A DNA stretch of 64,000 nucleotides from Gnetum montanum (GCA_015680685.1 MNCI01014538.1:776093-840092); one strand, 5' to 3'. Positions 33,941-46,438 are shown, numbered from the stretch's first letter. Translations and numbers: made by a program. The notes: generated from the sequence alone by a model not told the origin.

Positions 33941-34555
33941 GGTAAGGCTACACTTATTTTACTCTTGCTCCCATTTTTCATTAGATCTACAAGGATATAA
34001 TACATCCTAAGCAACAAGATAAAAATAACAGAAGTAATCAAAGAGAGTCCAAAAATTCCTTTAATGTCACTCCCTTTACATTTCCACTTGGTTCTTCACT
34101 TTTCTATCCAGGCATAATGGTTAGGAGGTTATTCTTAGTTTTATGATGTAAATAATATCATTATGGCCATGGCAAGAACCTCTTATCAATGGAATGAATG
34201 GATGAATGTTGTGGTATCACTATTTAAATAATCAGTCCCTTACGACTTCATAACATAGGAAAATCTTCACCTTATTGGACTACATCTTACCTTATTCTTA
34301 ATGTGTTTTATTAACAATCAAAATTATTTACAAGGTCATGAAAAAAAAATTATGAAAAAGAAAGTAAGAACTGGAAAAATATGTAAAGAATGAAAAATGT
34401 CAAAGAATAAAAAAAAACATTAAAGAATTGAAAAATGTTAAATAATATCAAAAATTTAAAAAATGAAAAAGTATACAAGAATGAGAAAATATCAAAGAAT
34501 GTGGAACAATGAAAAGAAAATGAAAAATTTAGTAAAGTACCTATGGTTCCAGATT

Positions 34556-34571
34556 GACACCCCCATGACTA
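34556..34571 (-). promoter_or_regulatory. Internal G-tract after integrase, element C
   Basis: The minus strand reads TAGTCATGGGGGTGTC near the end of the integrase frame, at the same place as the G-tracts in A and B, and very like the true polypurine tract (GTCATGGGGGTA) at 29669-29680. Confidence 0.5.
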
Positions 34572-34574
34572 TCA

Positions 34575-35790
34575 TTAGGATTAGTTTAATGGAATATAGA
34601 GTGGGTAGAAGACTATTGGGTATATTGGGTAAACCCCTTGGAATATTTGTAATAGAATTTGACTCGTTGGATATTGACAAAAATGAACTTATGTGGATAG
34701 GATGGGTGGTAGATATGTATGACACCAAATGGATAAGTGGCTTAAACAATGTATGGTCCCTCCCAAAGTGTTTGGAATTTGGCCTTTTGGGGTAGATGAT
34801 TAGGATTATAGTAAAGGACCTTATCACCTAGTTATATAGTTACTTGCCTTATTCGTGTATTGTGCCTAAGTTTCAAGTAATGTTTGTGGACTTCATTACT
34901 CATGAGTGCTACAATCCTATTTTCATCTAAAATATTTAGATTCATGAGACATTCTTTTTGTGCTAAGCTTAGATCAAGGTCAAGTTCACTTGGTAGTAGC
35001 TAGAGTGTGGACCTTTAGCTGGATTAGGAGTCTTGGAAAATTTCCATAAACTAACTCACATGGTGAGTACCCTATAGGTAGTTTCTAGGATGTCCTATAG
35101 GCCCATAGAGTATCATTTAATTTAGTGCTCCAATTCTTTCTAAACCTACTAACCATCCTAGTGAGTGTCTTAGTAATTTCCTAGTTAGTTACTTTGCCTT
35201 AACCATTTGCTTGGGGACGATATGGTGTTGTTAGCTTATGGTCCATCCCAAGTTGTTGCATGAGCTTTTGAACATAGTACTAATGAAGTGAGTCCCATTA
35301 TCTGATATGAGCATTCTTGGTATCCAAATCTATTCACCACATGTTGTTGGAAGAATTTAGCAGTTATCTTTATTGTACACTGCTTTACTACTATTGCCTT
35401 TGCCCACTTCATACAATAATCCACAATCATAATGATGTATGCTTTTTCATTTGACATTGGTTGTATGGGTCCCATAAAATCAATTCCCCATATGTTAAAA
35501 TGTTCAAGTGGTTGTATCCATTATTGTAGCCCTTCATATTTAGCAGTAATTCCTCCATCTCTTTGGCACAATACATAAGATTGTTCAAAAGTATGGATGT
35601 CTCTAAATAAGGTAGGTTAAAAGTAGCTTGCCATCATCAACTTGAGTGTTGTTCTCTACCCTATGTAGTGTCCACTACATGGACCTCCATGGGAATCCTA
35701 TAAGTCTCTCTATTTGTCACATTATTCTCGTTTTTTCTTAGTCCATTTAATAGGAAGCTCTTGTGTTGATAAATAGATTAGATATTCTAC
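34575..35790 (-). pseudogene. Integrase, element C
   Basis: Decayed HHCC domain near 35540-35720, then the core with GPIQPMSNEKAYIIMIVDYC (first catalytic Asp) at 35236-35475. The second motif ISDNGTH is intact in a shifted frame near 35290-35310. The element-specific stretch LDLDLSLAQKECLMNLNILD follows at about 34930-34990, and a C-terminal domain (KAKFQTLWEGPYIV, IYHPSYP) at 34600-34810. It is broken by at least one frameshift between the first and second acidic residues and by stops. Same order and motifs as A and B. Confidence 0.8.
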
Positions 35791-37160
35791 TGTTCATTGA
35801 TTCCCTATTGAACTTACAACCTGTACTATTTTAGTAAATAGATCTTCATTATGGAATTGGTTTGATAAAGGTTCCACTTGATCTTTAGAATCCCATTTCA
35901 GCCTTGATAGATGATCGGCTACCATATTTTCTGTTCCTTTTTTGTTGATCATCATGATGTCAAATTCTTGTAGGATAACGAGCCATCTTATCACTTTGGG
36001 ACTAATTGCTGGTCTATTCATGAGAAATTAGATAGCACTATGATTAGTATGGACATACATATGATACTCAAGCATGTAATGTCTAAACTTCTCAAGTGCA
36101 TACACCATAGCCATTAGCTCCTTTTCTATTATGGTGTAGTTTAGTTGTGTCCTGGTGATGCTTTTGTTGGCATAGTGTATGTAATAAGGTCTCTTCTCAT
36201 CATCTAACTATGTTACTATTATACCAAGCACATAGTTGAAAGCATTAGTCATGATGTGAAAAGGCTTGGACTAATCCGAAGTTTGAAGGATTGATGTTTT
36301 GACTAGTTTTTTATTCAAAGCTTTAAATGCCTTTTCACATGACTCTATCCATTTGAAGGGTACATCCTTCTTAGTGAGTTCCATGAGTGCGTTTGCTATC
36401 TTTGAAAAATTTTCTATAAATCTCTTATAATGTCCCATGAGGCCCAAGAATGATCTCATGTCTTTTATAGTTTGTGGCCTTTGAGTGATATTTTGTATGA
36501 CTTTAATCTTCTTAGGATTTACCTCAATACCTTTCTGGGAGATTTTAGGTCTTAACACTATACCATCCTAGACCATAAGGTGGCTCTTCTACTAGTTGAG
36601 CTTAAGATTGGTTTCCATACATCTTTTTAGTACCTACTCTAAGTAGTCCAATGCTTGTTTAAAATCTAGCTCATATGTTGAAAAATCATCCATAAACACC
36701 TCAACATTATTTCCAATTTGCTTTTGGAAGATACTTAGTACCAGTATTTGGAAGGTGGCTAGTGCATTGCAAAGATCGAAGGGCATCTTCTTGTAGGCAA
36801 ATGTTCCCCATGGATTGGTGAACATTATTTTCTCTTGGTCTTTAGATGCAATGCGAATATAATTATATCCACTATATCCATCCAAAAAATTGTAATATTC
36901 ATGTCTTGTAATGGTGTCCAGGACCTAATCAACAAATGACAGAGGAAAGTGATCCTTGAAGGTAGCAGCATTCAACATCCGGAAGTCAATGTAGACTCAC
37001 CATTTGCCTTCCTTCTTTAGAACAATCACTAAGGGACTGATCCATTCACTATCTGCAATAGGATAGATGAATCCTACCTTTAGCAATTTCTCCAACTCTT
37101 TCTTGACTACTTCTTTTAGTTTAGGATTGAGCCTTTATTGGTTGGCATCGTGGTTTGATT
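35790..37160 (-). pseudogene. Reverse transcriptase and RNase H, element C
   Basis: RT from about 37150 (PKLKEVVKKELEKLL, SPLVIVLKKEGKW), then LDGYSGYNYIRIASKDQEK and MPFDLCNALATFQ. The catalytic box F-M-D-D is intact at 36685-36696 within VEVFMDDFSTYE. The thumb region lies at 36271-36558 (IKDMRSFLGLMGHYKRFIEN). RNase H follows from ~36270, ending with NMVADHLSRLKWDSKD near 35900. The clean parts are 36634-36885 and 36271-36558, with stops between them. Of the three readable RT copies this is the only one keeping both active-site Asp residues. Confidence 0.85.
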
Positions 37161-37199
37161 GTTAGGCTACAATATATCTAGTGTTGACAAATTCATGAA

Positions 37200-38140
37200 T
37201 TAATTCCTATGATCTCATCATCAGACCATGTAAAGACTATGAGTCGTCTATTAATCACTTCTAGCAACTTCCTTTTTTGTTCTTATATTAAAGTGATGTT
37301 GATTATTATTAGCTTCTTGTTGTTTAAAAATGCATATTCCAATGTGGTCGGTAGGGCCTTCAGTTCTAACATTTCTAGTTCCATAGTATCTAGGATCTCC
37401 AAATGTCTTCAATCTATTTCTTCCTCTTGACTGATTCATGGGCAAGAGTGTCTTTCCCTTACCTATTCTAAGTTATTAGCCTCTTCAATGTAGGTAGTAA
37501 CAATTTGTTCTGCTAGTTTCATGCATTTATTAGATTTAGTCTCTTCATTTGTGATTAGCCACTTGATGCCTTCCTATTATGTGGCTACTACATACAGATA
37601 TTTTTGCATACATATTTCTTCTGCACATTTATTACATGCTTTGGTATCCTTTCATTTGATAGCCCATATTCTTTACATGTAATTGCACCCATTATCACTA
37701 TATTTGATACATGGTACTCTTCATCTTTGTATAATACTGGCTTCGTCTTCCTTGGAAACCTCCAAGGACAAGTCATGAATTCCAAGCTTAGCATCAACAA
37801 TGCTAACTAAGCTCTTCCCATAATACTTGGAAATTCTCCCTGATTTTTTTTCACATGAATGACAAGAAAATCCATAGGGTAAGACAAACCACTAATGGTT
37901 GTAATCACATCATCCACTTGTCCTAGTGTAACTAGGATTGACTAGTTTACAAGCTCTAATTAGATGTTACTCTTCTTTAGTAGTGGTAGATTCTAAGCAT
38001 GATACATGTCTTGTGAGATCAGGTTCACTCCTAACCCAAAATCAAGTAGAGCTTTGCATGGTTTTTTCCCTGCTATCTAGAGGTAAACTAAGGGACTTTC
38101 TAGATTAGTTCACTTTTGTAGGAGGGATCTTGCCTTTATC
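37200..38140 (-). pseudogene. Protease and PR-RT linker, element C
   Basis: The protease active site reads KALLDFGLGVNLIS (Asp at 38041-38043): D-F-G in place of D-S-G. The upstream segment SPLVYL matches B and F. The linker toward RT (37200-37580) corresponds to the EYAFLKNGKL region of B and F in damaged form: plus-strand 37320-37345 encodes, on the minus strand, AFLNNKKL. Stops interrupt the rest. Confidence 0.65.
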
Positions 38141-38329
38141 CAATGAGTGATTTTTTGGGTAAGCATGATAGTTGTGACATATGGATTTGATGAAGATCAA
38201 AGCTTTTTATGTTGAGGAGGATTAAATATAGATGGGATGGAAGAAAATGTATTCCCCATCTATTGAATCTTTTCAAGACTTGTTCAAAAGAATGGCCATT
38301 TCTTGGGTTATGATTCACATGTAATCACC

Positions 38330-40669
38330 TCCTCTTGTGTACTAACCACCCTTGTTGTGCTCTTCTGCTATGATTGTGATGGCAGTTCCCCCTACATGAT
38401 AGGAGATGGCATTGGTGGTAAAGGATTCTAGTGTTGGTTTCAACCATCTATTGATGGATGCATATATGAGTTTGGATATGTTCTTGGTGGCATTGATTTG
38501 TGGTACTTAATTGGATAGTATTGTGAAGGTTGGATAGTAGCATTACCAGGAGAGATTAGATGTTGTACAAAATATTTATATGGATTTGGTTACCTATATG
38601 GATATTGCTGGTAAGGTGGTAGCATGGCCCATAATTGGGGTTGTTGACACTATTGGTAGTATTGCTTTTGTGGCTATGGCAAAGCTTTTATGGGATAGTA
38701 TATTGGTTGGAAGTTCTATTTATAGTTACCTTGAGGATAAGGTAACCTTTCAGGCATTTGTTTATTAACAAATCTAGGATTAAGCGCATATGCCTATGTC
38801 TTTTATAAATGTGTGATTATTGGACAACCTCCCTTGGATGTTCATATTGGCACACAACACATCCTTCTTCATCGATGGAGCTTATCTTTGAACACTTAGC
38901 CATTGAAGCTACTTTGCCCTTTCGTCCAAAATCTTTCTTCTTTTTCTTATCCTTGCCATTTCCAAAGGCTTACTTTGTTATCTCATCCATAGTTTTCAAT
39001 GCTATTGCAAATTTTTCATCAAATGAATCTCACATTTTCTCTACCTTTGCTACAATATTAGTTACAGATTTCTAAATTGGTATGTCTTCTTTTGAGTGTC
39101 ACAAACTTGTGCATTTCTTTTCCTGATGGATAGGTCTCTATTATATTCTTCAGCAAATTCTCTCTTTATTAGCTTACCCTCTTCCTTTGCCACTTGGTTA
39201 ATCAATCTCTAAATTCGATGGGTAGTCATTTTAGATAATAGACCTTAGGCATAAACCCCAAGGGTCTCTCTAGTCTTGTTCCATAACCCATCTACAATGT
39301 GCCTTAGCTATTCCTGTTGTGAGAATCCATGGCCTAAACATCTGTGCAATAGTGAATAGTACCTACCCATTGCCACATCAAGGGTTTCATGAGTTCCTTA
39401 CTCCCATCCTTGGATTTGTTTCCTTAAATTGGACACTTGTAAGTAGGTTTGGTATTTTTCATTGAAGATCTCTAGCATGGTACTCCATCTTTTGATTGTT
39501 TTAGGTTCAAGTAATTTGTACTAGCTCTTAGCCTCTTTCAAAAGTGTTTGTAGGAACAACTTCAACTTCTGCAAATCACTTTCAATGTTTTGTAGGATGC
39601 ATGCATTGTGAAAAGTTTTGAGGTGATGTTGTGGATTAGCATTATAACCACCCTCAAATATTGGCATGTTATTCATATCGAGCCATTTGATATGATTATC
39701 CCTCATGTGCCTAGTTGGAATGTAAATAGCTTCTTGGATGTTAATCATGCTATGTATTATCATTAGGGGTTCATCATCATGCTTAGATTCATGTCCTCTA
39801 TTGTAGAAGTACCCCCTTCTGTGCTCATACCTTTCTTGATCTTCTCTCATATCCTTGCATCTTTTTTGCTCATAACCTTCATCTTCCTCATCTAAATGTC
39901 TTGGGGGATAGTCATGGTGATCATGAATCCTTCTCTTCTTCCTCTCATGGTCTTGGTGTCTTAGCCTCCTCCTATTAGAGTCCATTAACAATCGTGAGGA
40001 TGAGGATGAAGTAGTAGGAGAACAATGCCAACTTGTCCTCCTTTCATGACTCTGGTATTCTTCCCTATAGGATCTAATAGAAAGTCTTGGCCTTGAGTCC
40101 TACTTATATTTTGAGTTAGTTGCCTCCCTCTTAGGTGTCTCTACTAGGATGAAATGTAGTTGAACTTTGATGGGTTCCTCCAATAAAATAATAGATCTTT
40201 GTGAATGGACCTCATGATTTTGGTGGAGTTTCTTAGTGATGAATGCATCACCCTTAAGCTCTTCTAAGATAATAGGAGAGTTTATTTTCTTTTCTTTATT
40301 TTAGACATGTTTAACTTCCATGGCAGCATCTCTCTTTACTTATTCCTTAGTGGGATGATAGGGTTGTGTCATGTTTTTGGTCACATGATACTCGTCAAGT
40401 GCCTTGCTTAGATTCATGCCCCATAGAGCTATCTAAAGCATGATGGGTGCTCAACATTCTAGAGGTAGAATAATGTTACCTTGAAGATCTCTCCACCTTA
40501 GTTGACCATCTTGGAAAAAGATGAAAGTAAAATTGGAATAACAAGGATCGTGATGAGCATATGAGATAGTTGCTTGCATTGGCATACTCAATTCTTCTTC
40601 ATCACTAATTCTATCATTACCTCTTTTTGTCTCATTGGTAGGTGATGTTGTATCCTTGTTTGAAGCCAT
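38330..40669 (-). pseudogene. Gag, element C
   Basis: Start at 40669 (MASNKDTTSPTNETKRGND), 116 bases after the PBS. The N-terminal motif NFTFIFFQDGQLRWRDLQGN is shared with B and F. A very basic and acidic region and the capsid-like core lie at 39521-39991 (NNMPIFEGGYNANPQHHLKT, QKLKLFLQTLLKEA). The zinc-like motif near 38853-38888 reads CVVCQYEHP and then loses its last Cys through a frameshift. A Gln/Pro/Tyr-rich tail follows. Multiple stops. Confidence 0.8.
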
Positions 40670-40784
40670 GTTGTGGTTTAAGACATTTGGTTAAGTATGC
40701 TTAATTGTTTAGGTTATGGATTTTAACTTTGAAGTTTGATACAATGAACTTTGTGAAATCAATTACTCAGCATACATTGAATTA

Positions 40785-40802
40785 TCCCTACAAATGGTGC
40801 CA
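40785..40802 (-). promoter_or_regulatory. Primer-binding site (tRNA-Asp type), element C
   Basis: The minus strand reads TGGCACCATTTGTAGGGA, one base inside the 5' LTR. It is a decayed form of the tRNA-Asp site. Confidence 0.75.
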
Positions 40803-40803
40803 A

Positions 40804-41704
40804 TGATGAGTGGTGAAGTAATCCAACATCCAACCATACAAGTCATAGGTGTTCATGTGTGACCAGATTGTAATTTGTGGATGAGGCAATGCGAATGTGC
40901 TAATAATTGGTTTAAGTTTGAGATTGTTGTCTTCCCACATGGAGCTAATAAAATCTATGTGTATGGTTTAGCTCACAACAAGGCATATGATAACTGATGT
41001 TGTTGGGTCATTTCTCTTAGTAAACATGGTTAAGATGAAAATAATTCCTAAGGCTAAGTAAAATGGTAAATGAATATATTCTATCTTAAGGTGATGGATA
41101 TCCGATCCTAATTTCCCATACATGTCCTAGACTTATGTAATCATTACTAGAATTATCAAGTACTTTGCTACTAGGTAAACTAAGTGATAATGATATTAGG
41201 TTACCAAATGATCAAAATTTACGCTTGAAATTAGTTGTATCCATTCTGCATACTAACAATAGTAAAAGTAAAGTGCACGGAATAGTAAAACATTAACTAG
41301 AAAAGTAGTAATAAGTAGTCTAAGTGAAAATGATAAATATTATTCTAAGTAAAATGGTAAAGTAGGAGAATGCTACAATAGTATGGAATAGCTTGATCTT
41401 TATTGTTGGTCACACTTGCATCCAAGTACAAGAAGCTCAAATAAAGACTCTGTTCACTATGTCATATTACACTATGGACATTCACACTTTTAAGTACTTA
41501 AGAATAAATTCACAAAAAAAAAAAAACTAAAAGAGTCCTGCTAGTATGGACTAAAATCTATTGGGAATTCATGCACCTAAGTATTGTATTTATAGGTTGG
41601 CATGCATTGCACAATATTTCATATACGATGATGTCGCTAGTGCTACGATATCATAGATATGATATTGCATATATGATGATGTGTCGACACAATTGACTTT
41701 ATCA
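40804..41704 (-). mobile_element. 5' LTR of element C
   Basis: 901 bp, TGATGAG...CTTTATCA. TATA at 41587-41594 (minus). U3 carries ACGATATCATAGATATGATA and similar words at 41620-41690. An A12 run near 41515-41526 accounts for part of the length difference from its partner. Confidence 0.9.
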
Positions 41705-43113
41705 GTTTTTCTCTTAATTTGCGTTAGAAATAGACATCTTTCTATACTTGTATAGCTTAAATTATGCATAACTACATTTAGGTGAATGATGAATTTTGGA
41801 ATAAGTTATTTTCTCAAAACTTTTATAAGTGTTAGTTTTGAATCAGTTTGGCATAGAATTAATATCATTTTTAGTGCAATTTTGAGCTATGAATAATCTT
41901 TCTATCTCAAATTCCTACTCTATTTAGTATAAATTTTGTTAAATTTAGCTTTGGGAAGTTTGCTAATAGATAGCTTAAGATAAAAGATTGACATATTCTA
42001 TAAAACCTCTTTGCTCACTATTTTAGCTATGTAGAATTTAGAGTTAAATGAGTAGGAAGCTATGAATTTTCATCGTTATGTTGAGAGATAGCTAAAAGAG
42101 GTAGCCAATAATTATAGACAAAACAACACTTTCTTTTAAGTATATTATCAATAATATAGAGTCAACTATAATTAGCTCATTTAAACCAGCAAAATCTACT
42201 TGGGGGTATCTGTGCCTTGGCAGAACCAAAGACTAGCAATCACTTAAAACAAGTTATCTAAATTGTTCTGGAGTAAGGTTGTACTCCTACTCTAACAATT
42301 AGGAATTTTTGGAAATTCCACATCTTAAAGGGCCTATACATTTTTTGAATAGATTTTGGAATATATGTTATTTTAAGTTAGTTTTTTTAATAATATATGC
42401 TAGGTTAAGTTTAATTTTAAGCTTTAGGTCCTCATTTTTTTGGGACTTTCTAAAGTTCTTAAAAATACTCCTAGAAGTGACAACTTTCTATTCTTTGGAG
42501 CATCATGTCATATATTAGTGAAGCTTAATAAGTTATTGTAAGATTCATCATTTGATCCCTTGTAACGGCTTCTACATTTGGTATGAATAACCGAATCATA
42601 TACTTTATAGAAATCCATAAAAAAAATAACAGTTTTTTTCATTTTTCCCTTTTACATAGTCATTAAAATATCTCAATCTAAAGAGATGATCAATAGTGGT
42701 AAAATGATAATTTCTAAACCTACCTTTTGAATGGATTTGAATGCAAACTTCCTTAGTATGTCTTTATTGTTACTACTAGCTCATGTGAATGTTGATGTCC
42801 ATACACATGCTCATCACATGGAACATGTATGCATTAGAAAAAATTCTAACTCTTTCTATTTAGAAATTGAAAAACCAAAATTTACGATTATAAATATATA
42901 AAATCATAGAAGGTGTGGGTTGTGTAACCAGGTCAATGTTGCTGTTAGCAAAGATGGGGTTGACACATGGCAAACCATAAACCCATCTACATCTCTTATG
43001 TAGTGGATGCATGGCACATGAGGGTATGCATGACATACATACATAACCATATGAAGTGTTTGGGATAAAAATATAAAATTTGTAAAATTAAGAAATTGAA
43101 CACTTAACCTTGC
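41705..43113. other. No gene recognised
   Basis: AT-rich flank of element C. Only short random open frames; no repeat noted. Confidence 0.5.
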
Positions 43114-43378
43114 ACTTATTATTACTATTGCATACCCGTATTCTAGGCAAGTTGGCTTAGACATAAAATATTTTTTATATTACTTAAATGTATCTCTGGG
43201 TCCCACCCCTCCTTGCCAGTGGGCCCAAGGACACACATAAGCATCACTTATTATTGTAATTGCATACCATTGTTCTGTGTATGTTGGCTTACACAAAATA
43301 TTTTTTGTATTATTTAAATATGTGTCTCTAGGTCCCACCCCTCCATGGTAGTTTTCCCAAGGATAGACATAAGCATGG
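43114..43378. repeat. 132-bp tandem duplication
   Basis: Two units, 43114-43245 and 43246-43378, share ACTTATTATT, ATTGCATACC, AAAATATTTTTTATATTA-type runs and GGTCCCACCCCTCC, with moderate divergence. No function apparent. Confidence 0.7.
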
Positions 43379-43544
43379 TCAAGGTGGTCATGGAATGTAC
43401 ATGATGGGTTACATGAAAGTACCCATGAACAGTTGTGGATCAGTTAATGGTTTTCCAAACATACACAACATTTGCTTACTTGCAACTAATAAAATCATAC
43501 ATGGGGAAACATAAAATTAAGAAAATTAACCACAAGTCTTAGAC

Positions 43545-43784
43545 ATGGTATGTGACCTCAACTGGGATAGATTGCTTCCTGACCTCCGTGGAAATGCACA
43601 GAAAGATACTCATGGATTCTTTTCAACTTGGAATGGATATCAAATGCCATTTAGGGATACCCACATCTCCCTTATAGAGCATGAGTTAACAACATTATTA
43701 GAAAAAAGTGGCCATGTTAGCAAAATAGGGCTGGATGAGGTGTGGATTCTTGCAGTGAAAATGGTTGATTGCTACTTTGTTTAA
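43545..43784 (+). CDS. Unrecognised 79-codon open frame
   Basis: ATG at 43545; MVCDLNWDRLLPDLRG, DTHGFFSTWNGYQMPF and EKSGHVSKIGLDEVW. Composition is balanced and unlike random AT-rich frames nearby. A splice-acceptor-like CACAAGTCTTAG lies just before it at about 43530-43541. It could be an exon of a degenerated host gene. I do not recognise the family, and neighbouring exons were not found. Confidence 0.3.
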   Translation: MVCDLNWDRLLPDLRGNAQKDTHGFFSTWNGYQMPFRDTHISLIEHELTTLLEKSGHVSKIGLDEVWILAVKMVDCYFV

Positions 43785-45280
43785 TCTAGTAACACATCGA
43801 AGTTAAGTTTTCTATCTTTTGTGTTCCTGAAAACTTTGATGTTATCTAAGCTTGTGAATTTTTCTCATGAATGTTTGCAAAAACTAGGAGCTAGAGATCA
43901 TCACAAGCACTTAGGGCTTGTGCTAGCGCTATGGAGGACAGCAAGAGATAAGACAGAAATGGGGCATCACATCAAACAAGCGGGTTCCACCAGCTAACAC
44001 TAATAGAACTAGAATGAAAAGTAAAGGAAGGAGGTTCACTACCACCCACTAGACCTAAGGAGCTTGAGCTTGTGGAACTAAAAGATGCTTTGCCTCCTTT
44101 TCTAGAAATACTAAAATTTGAATGACAATGTCTTATCCAAAGAATAGTACATCATGATCACATAGAAATAGGAGAACATGGAGGATAACACTATATCGAC
44201 CTATGGAAGTATGAGAACCATTTCATTTTTAATAAATACTTTCAAAAACTTAAATGTTGGTAAAATAAACTCATAATATGTGGGTTTGTACTTGTATTTG
44301 ACATCAATTTTTTTTAAAAGGTGCGGTTGCTTCATTTGATGTATCAGCGATTGTTGATGTTCTGGATCAGTCTCAATGAACCATGATACAAATACTACAA
44401 TTTGTGCAACCTTTCCAACACAAGTATATCCTTGTGACAAGTGCTACAAATATTTTTGTCCCTAACTCCATGAAATTCCCAGAAATGGATTTGTTTTGCA
44501 ATAGCAAATAATCCAAAGCATTCTCATCAGTTACCGTATTTGCAAACTAGATTTTTTAAAATTTTTACTTAAATGTACTTTTGTAATCTTGCCAAGACAA
44601 ACATGTTTGTATGGTATTGTAATTTGATATATTTATGATATCAAATTCATTTATGCCCTGTGATTATTTTCTTTCTGAGTAACAAATTATGCCATGTTTT
44701 CTTATTATTTTGTTTCTTATTATTGACTTTAAGATGTTAGGGTTTTAATCTTAATTTTATATTTGGATTCAATCATTCCATCTTAATTTTTCGGTTGCAT
44801 CAACCTTCATTGAATTTTAGGAAGTTACATAATTACTTTCAGGGTCATTGTTGTGTAACAAATTCCATTTATCAACTTAACTCAAATCAAGTCTAAATTT
44901 TGCAAGGAAATAGATTGTCCAAACATCCTTGTATCAAATATTTACTCCTTTCATAAATTTGTCAGATCATAGAGATAAGTTATTTTGCAAATCAACATTT
45001 TTTATTTTGGATGTTAAACAGTTTTATCTAAGACTCCTTTTGCTTGCCAAATTTAAATAATCAAATATTTTCCAATTGATCCAAAATTTCACAGTATTAT
45101 AGATCATAAAAATAGCTTTTTAGCAAATCCAACTTCAACCTACAACTCATCCAGATAATGGAGATAATGTAGTTTCAAAATAAAAAAAAATTTATTTTTC
45201 ACAGTTTAGTCATCCCCATCATCTGATATACATGCTACAAAAATTTACATTTTCTTTTTTTTTTCATAGCAAGAAGGTAA
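43785..45280. other. No gene recognised
   Basis: AT-rich sequence with poly-A/T runs. The 79-codon minus frame at 44201-44440 shows no recognisable motif. Confidence 0.5.
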
Positions 45281-45289
45281 AGCACATAC

Positions 45290-45435
45290 CAAACCAAAAA
45301 AGCACCACTTTTCCATTAACTCTAGAGGTTTTCTTCAATGATGATACACTTCTTCATACCAAGTGTTCCATTGACCAAGCCTATTTCAAGCCATGGATTA
45401 ATTGTGAGCATCACTTGAGCATCTTCATAGAGTAG
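45290..45435 (-). pseudogene. PIF1-like helicase fragment, copy 1
   Basis: The minus strand reads EDAQVMLTINPWLEIGLVNG followed by TLG, matching the conserved block of PIF1-type helicases (A-x-V-M-L-x-x-N-L-W-x-x-x-G-L-V-N-G-x-x-G), present both in the host repair helicase and in Helitron RepHel proteins. Two stops follow (after EENL). Only this block is preserved; Walker A and B motifs were not found nearby. A second copy lies ~900 bp to the right at 46193-46420. Confidence 0.6.
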
Positions 45436-46192
45436 CAAAAGGTCTATTGAAATTGACTACATCATCTTCAGCCAGGTAGTGTTACAGTAGTAGAAAGAAA
45501 ATTCTACATTATAAGTCTTACGTACACATATAGACATCGGATGCCCCACTAAAAAGATAAGATGGATGGTTGGGACAACCCCTAAAGTATCAGATCATTA
45601 GATTGCATGTCAACCAAGCACATAGCAATTAGTGAATTCTGATTAACATTATAAGGTTACAGATATAAGCTTTTGCCTTTGTATCATAGAAGTGCAAAAA
45701 AAAAAAATCTTTGAATTCATTTGATGCAAAAGCCATTAAAGAAAGATTTATTCTTGTAGCAAGAAAATCATGATCAACATTAGAGGATCTTTTATCCCAA
45801 GTGGATTTTCCATGAGTAGGATTCATCTAGAATTTGTTAGTAGTAGAGCCAAGCTAAAATGTGTTAGTAGAGTCTTGTTGGAATGCATTAGTTGAGTGGT
45901 AAAATATAGCTGAAATGCAGTAGTGGTGGGATTGAGCTAGAAAAAACTATATGACCAAATTTTTAGTGTGGATGATTAGCTAGGTGAAAACACATTTCAT
46001 ACTTAAGCAACACTTCATGAAATCTCATCAAATTTGTTCTAGTTATGGATTGGACCCATCAAATAGACATATAATGGAGGAATCAAAATTCATGATAACA
46101 TAAGTACATAAGATGGTTGTCATGAATATTTCTTATTTCATTAATTTTGGGCAAATGATATTCTTGGGTATTTCTCTTTTTATGAAGAGAGG
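45436..46192. other. Spacer between helicase fragments
   Basis: AT-rich. It contains short repeated phrases around 45830-45930 (GTTAGTAG-type words and GAGCTAG) but no gene. Confidence 0.4.
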
Positions 46193-46420
46193 TTAAGGCT
46201 TATACCAAAGTATAAAGCACCACTTTTCCACTAACTCTAGAGATTTTCTTGCGTGAGGACATACTTCTTCAAAGATCATACCAAGTGCTTCATTAACCAA
46301 GCCCACTTCTAGCCATAGATTAATTATGTTGCTAGAACCTCGAAATAATTGTAATATAGGGATACCATCAAAGATATAACTCATTATTATCCACACCACC
46401 ACAATCGAATCCATGACTTA
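46193..46420 (-). pseudogene. PIF1-like helicase fragment, copy 2
   Basis: A 73-codon frame containing NIINLWLEVGLVNEALGMIF, the same N-L-W-x-x-x-G-L-V-N block as copy 1, then KSLELVEKWCFILWYKP in the place of the usual L-P-x-x-V-x-V-x-F-x-x-Y-x-G-P end of that domain. Nucleotide similarity to copy 1 is plain over about 110 bp (AAGCACCACTTTTCCA, AACTCTAGAG, CATACCAAGTG). Element D's LTR begins 19 bp to the right. A Helitron relic or a host PIF1 pseudogene are both possible. Confidence 0.6.
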
Positions 46421-46438
46421 GAACTTTCAAATTAAGAG

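Larger units (their letters stand above)
32610..34555 (-). other. Post-integrase spacer of element C with conserved blocks
   Basis: Non-coding. In element sense it contains a T-rich degenerate repeat (34320-34520, words like ATTTTTCATTCTTT), two tandem CNE1 cores and CNE2, then leads to ORF3. A C-rich run lies at 32970-33005. The 110-codon frames open on both strands at 34463-34827 are not convincing genes; the minus one overlaps the integrase tail. Confidence 0.55.
28792..41704 (-). mobile_element. Element C: complete-layout Athila-type LTR retrotransposon with ORF3
   Basis: A 12.9-kb element on the minus strand with LTRs at 28792-29668 and 40804-41704, target duplication GTTTT at 28787-28791 and 41705-41709, and PBS, gag, PR, RT-RH, INT, conserved non-coding blocks and ORF3. 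Same family as A, B, D and F. It is longer than B mainly because ORF3 is retained. All reading frames are broken. Confidence 0.92.

Noticed and set aside
34463-34827. Overlapping 110-codon frames on both strands as a gene
   Set aside because: The minus frame overlaps the decayed integrase C-terminus of element C and the plus frame is its antisense; neither has independent motifs.
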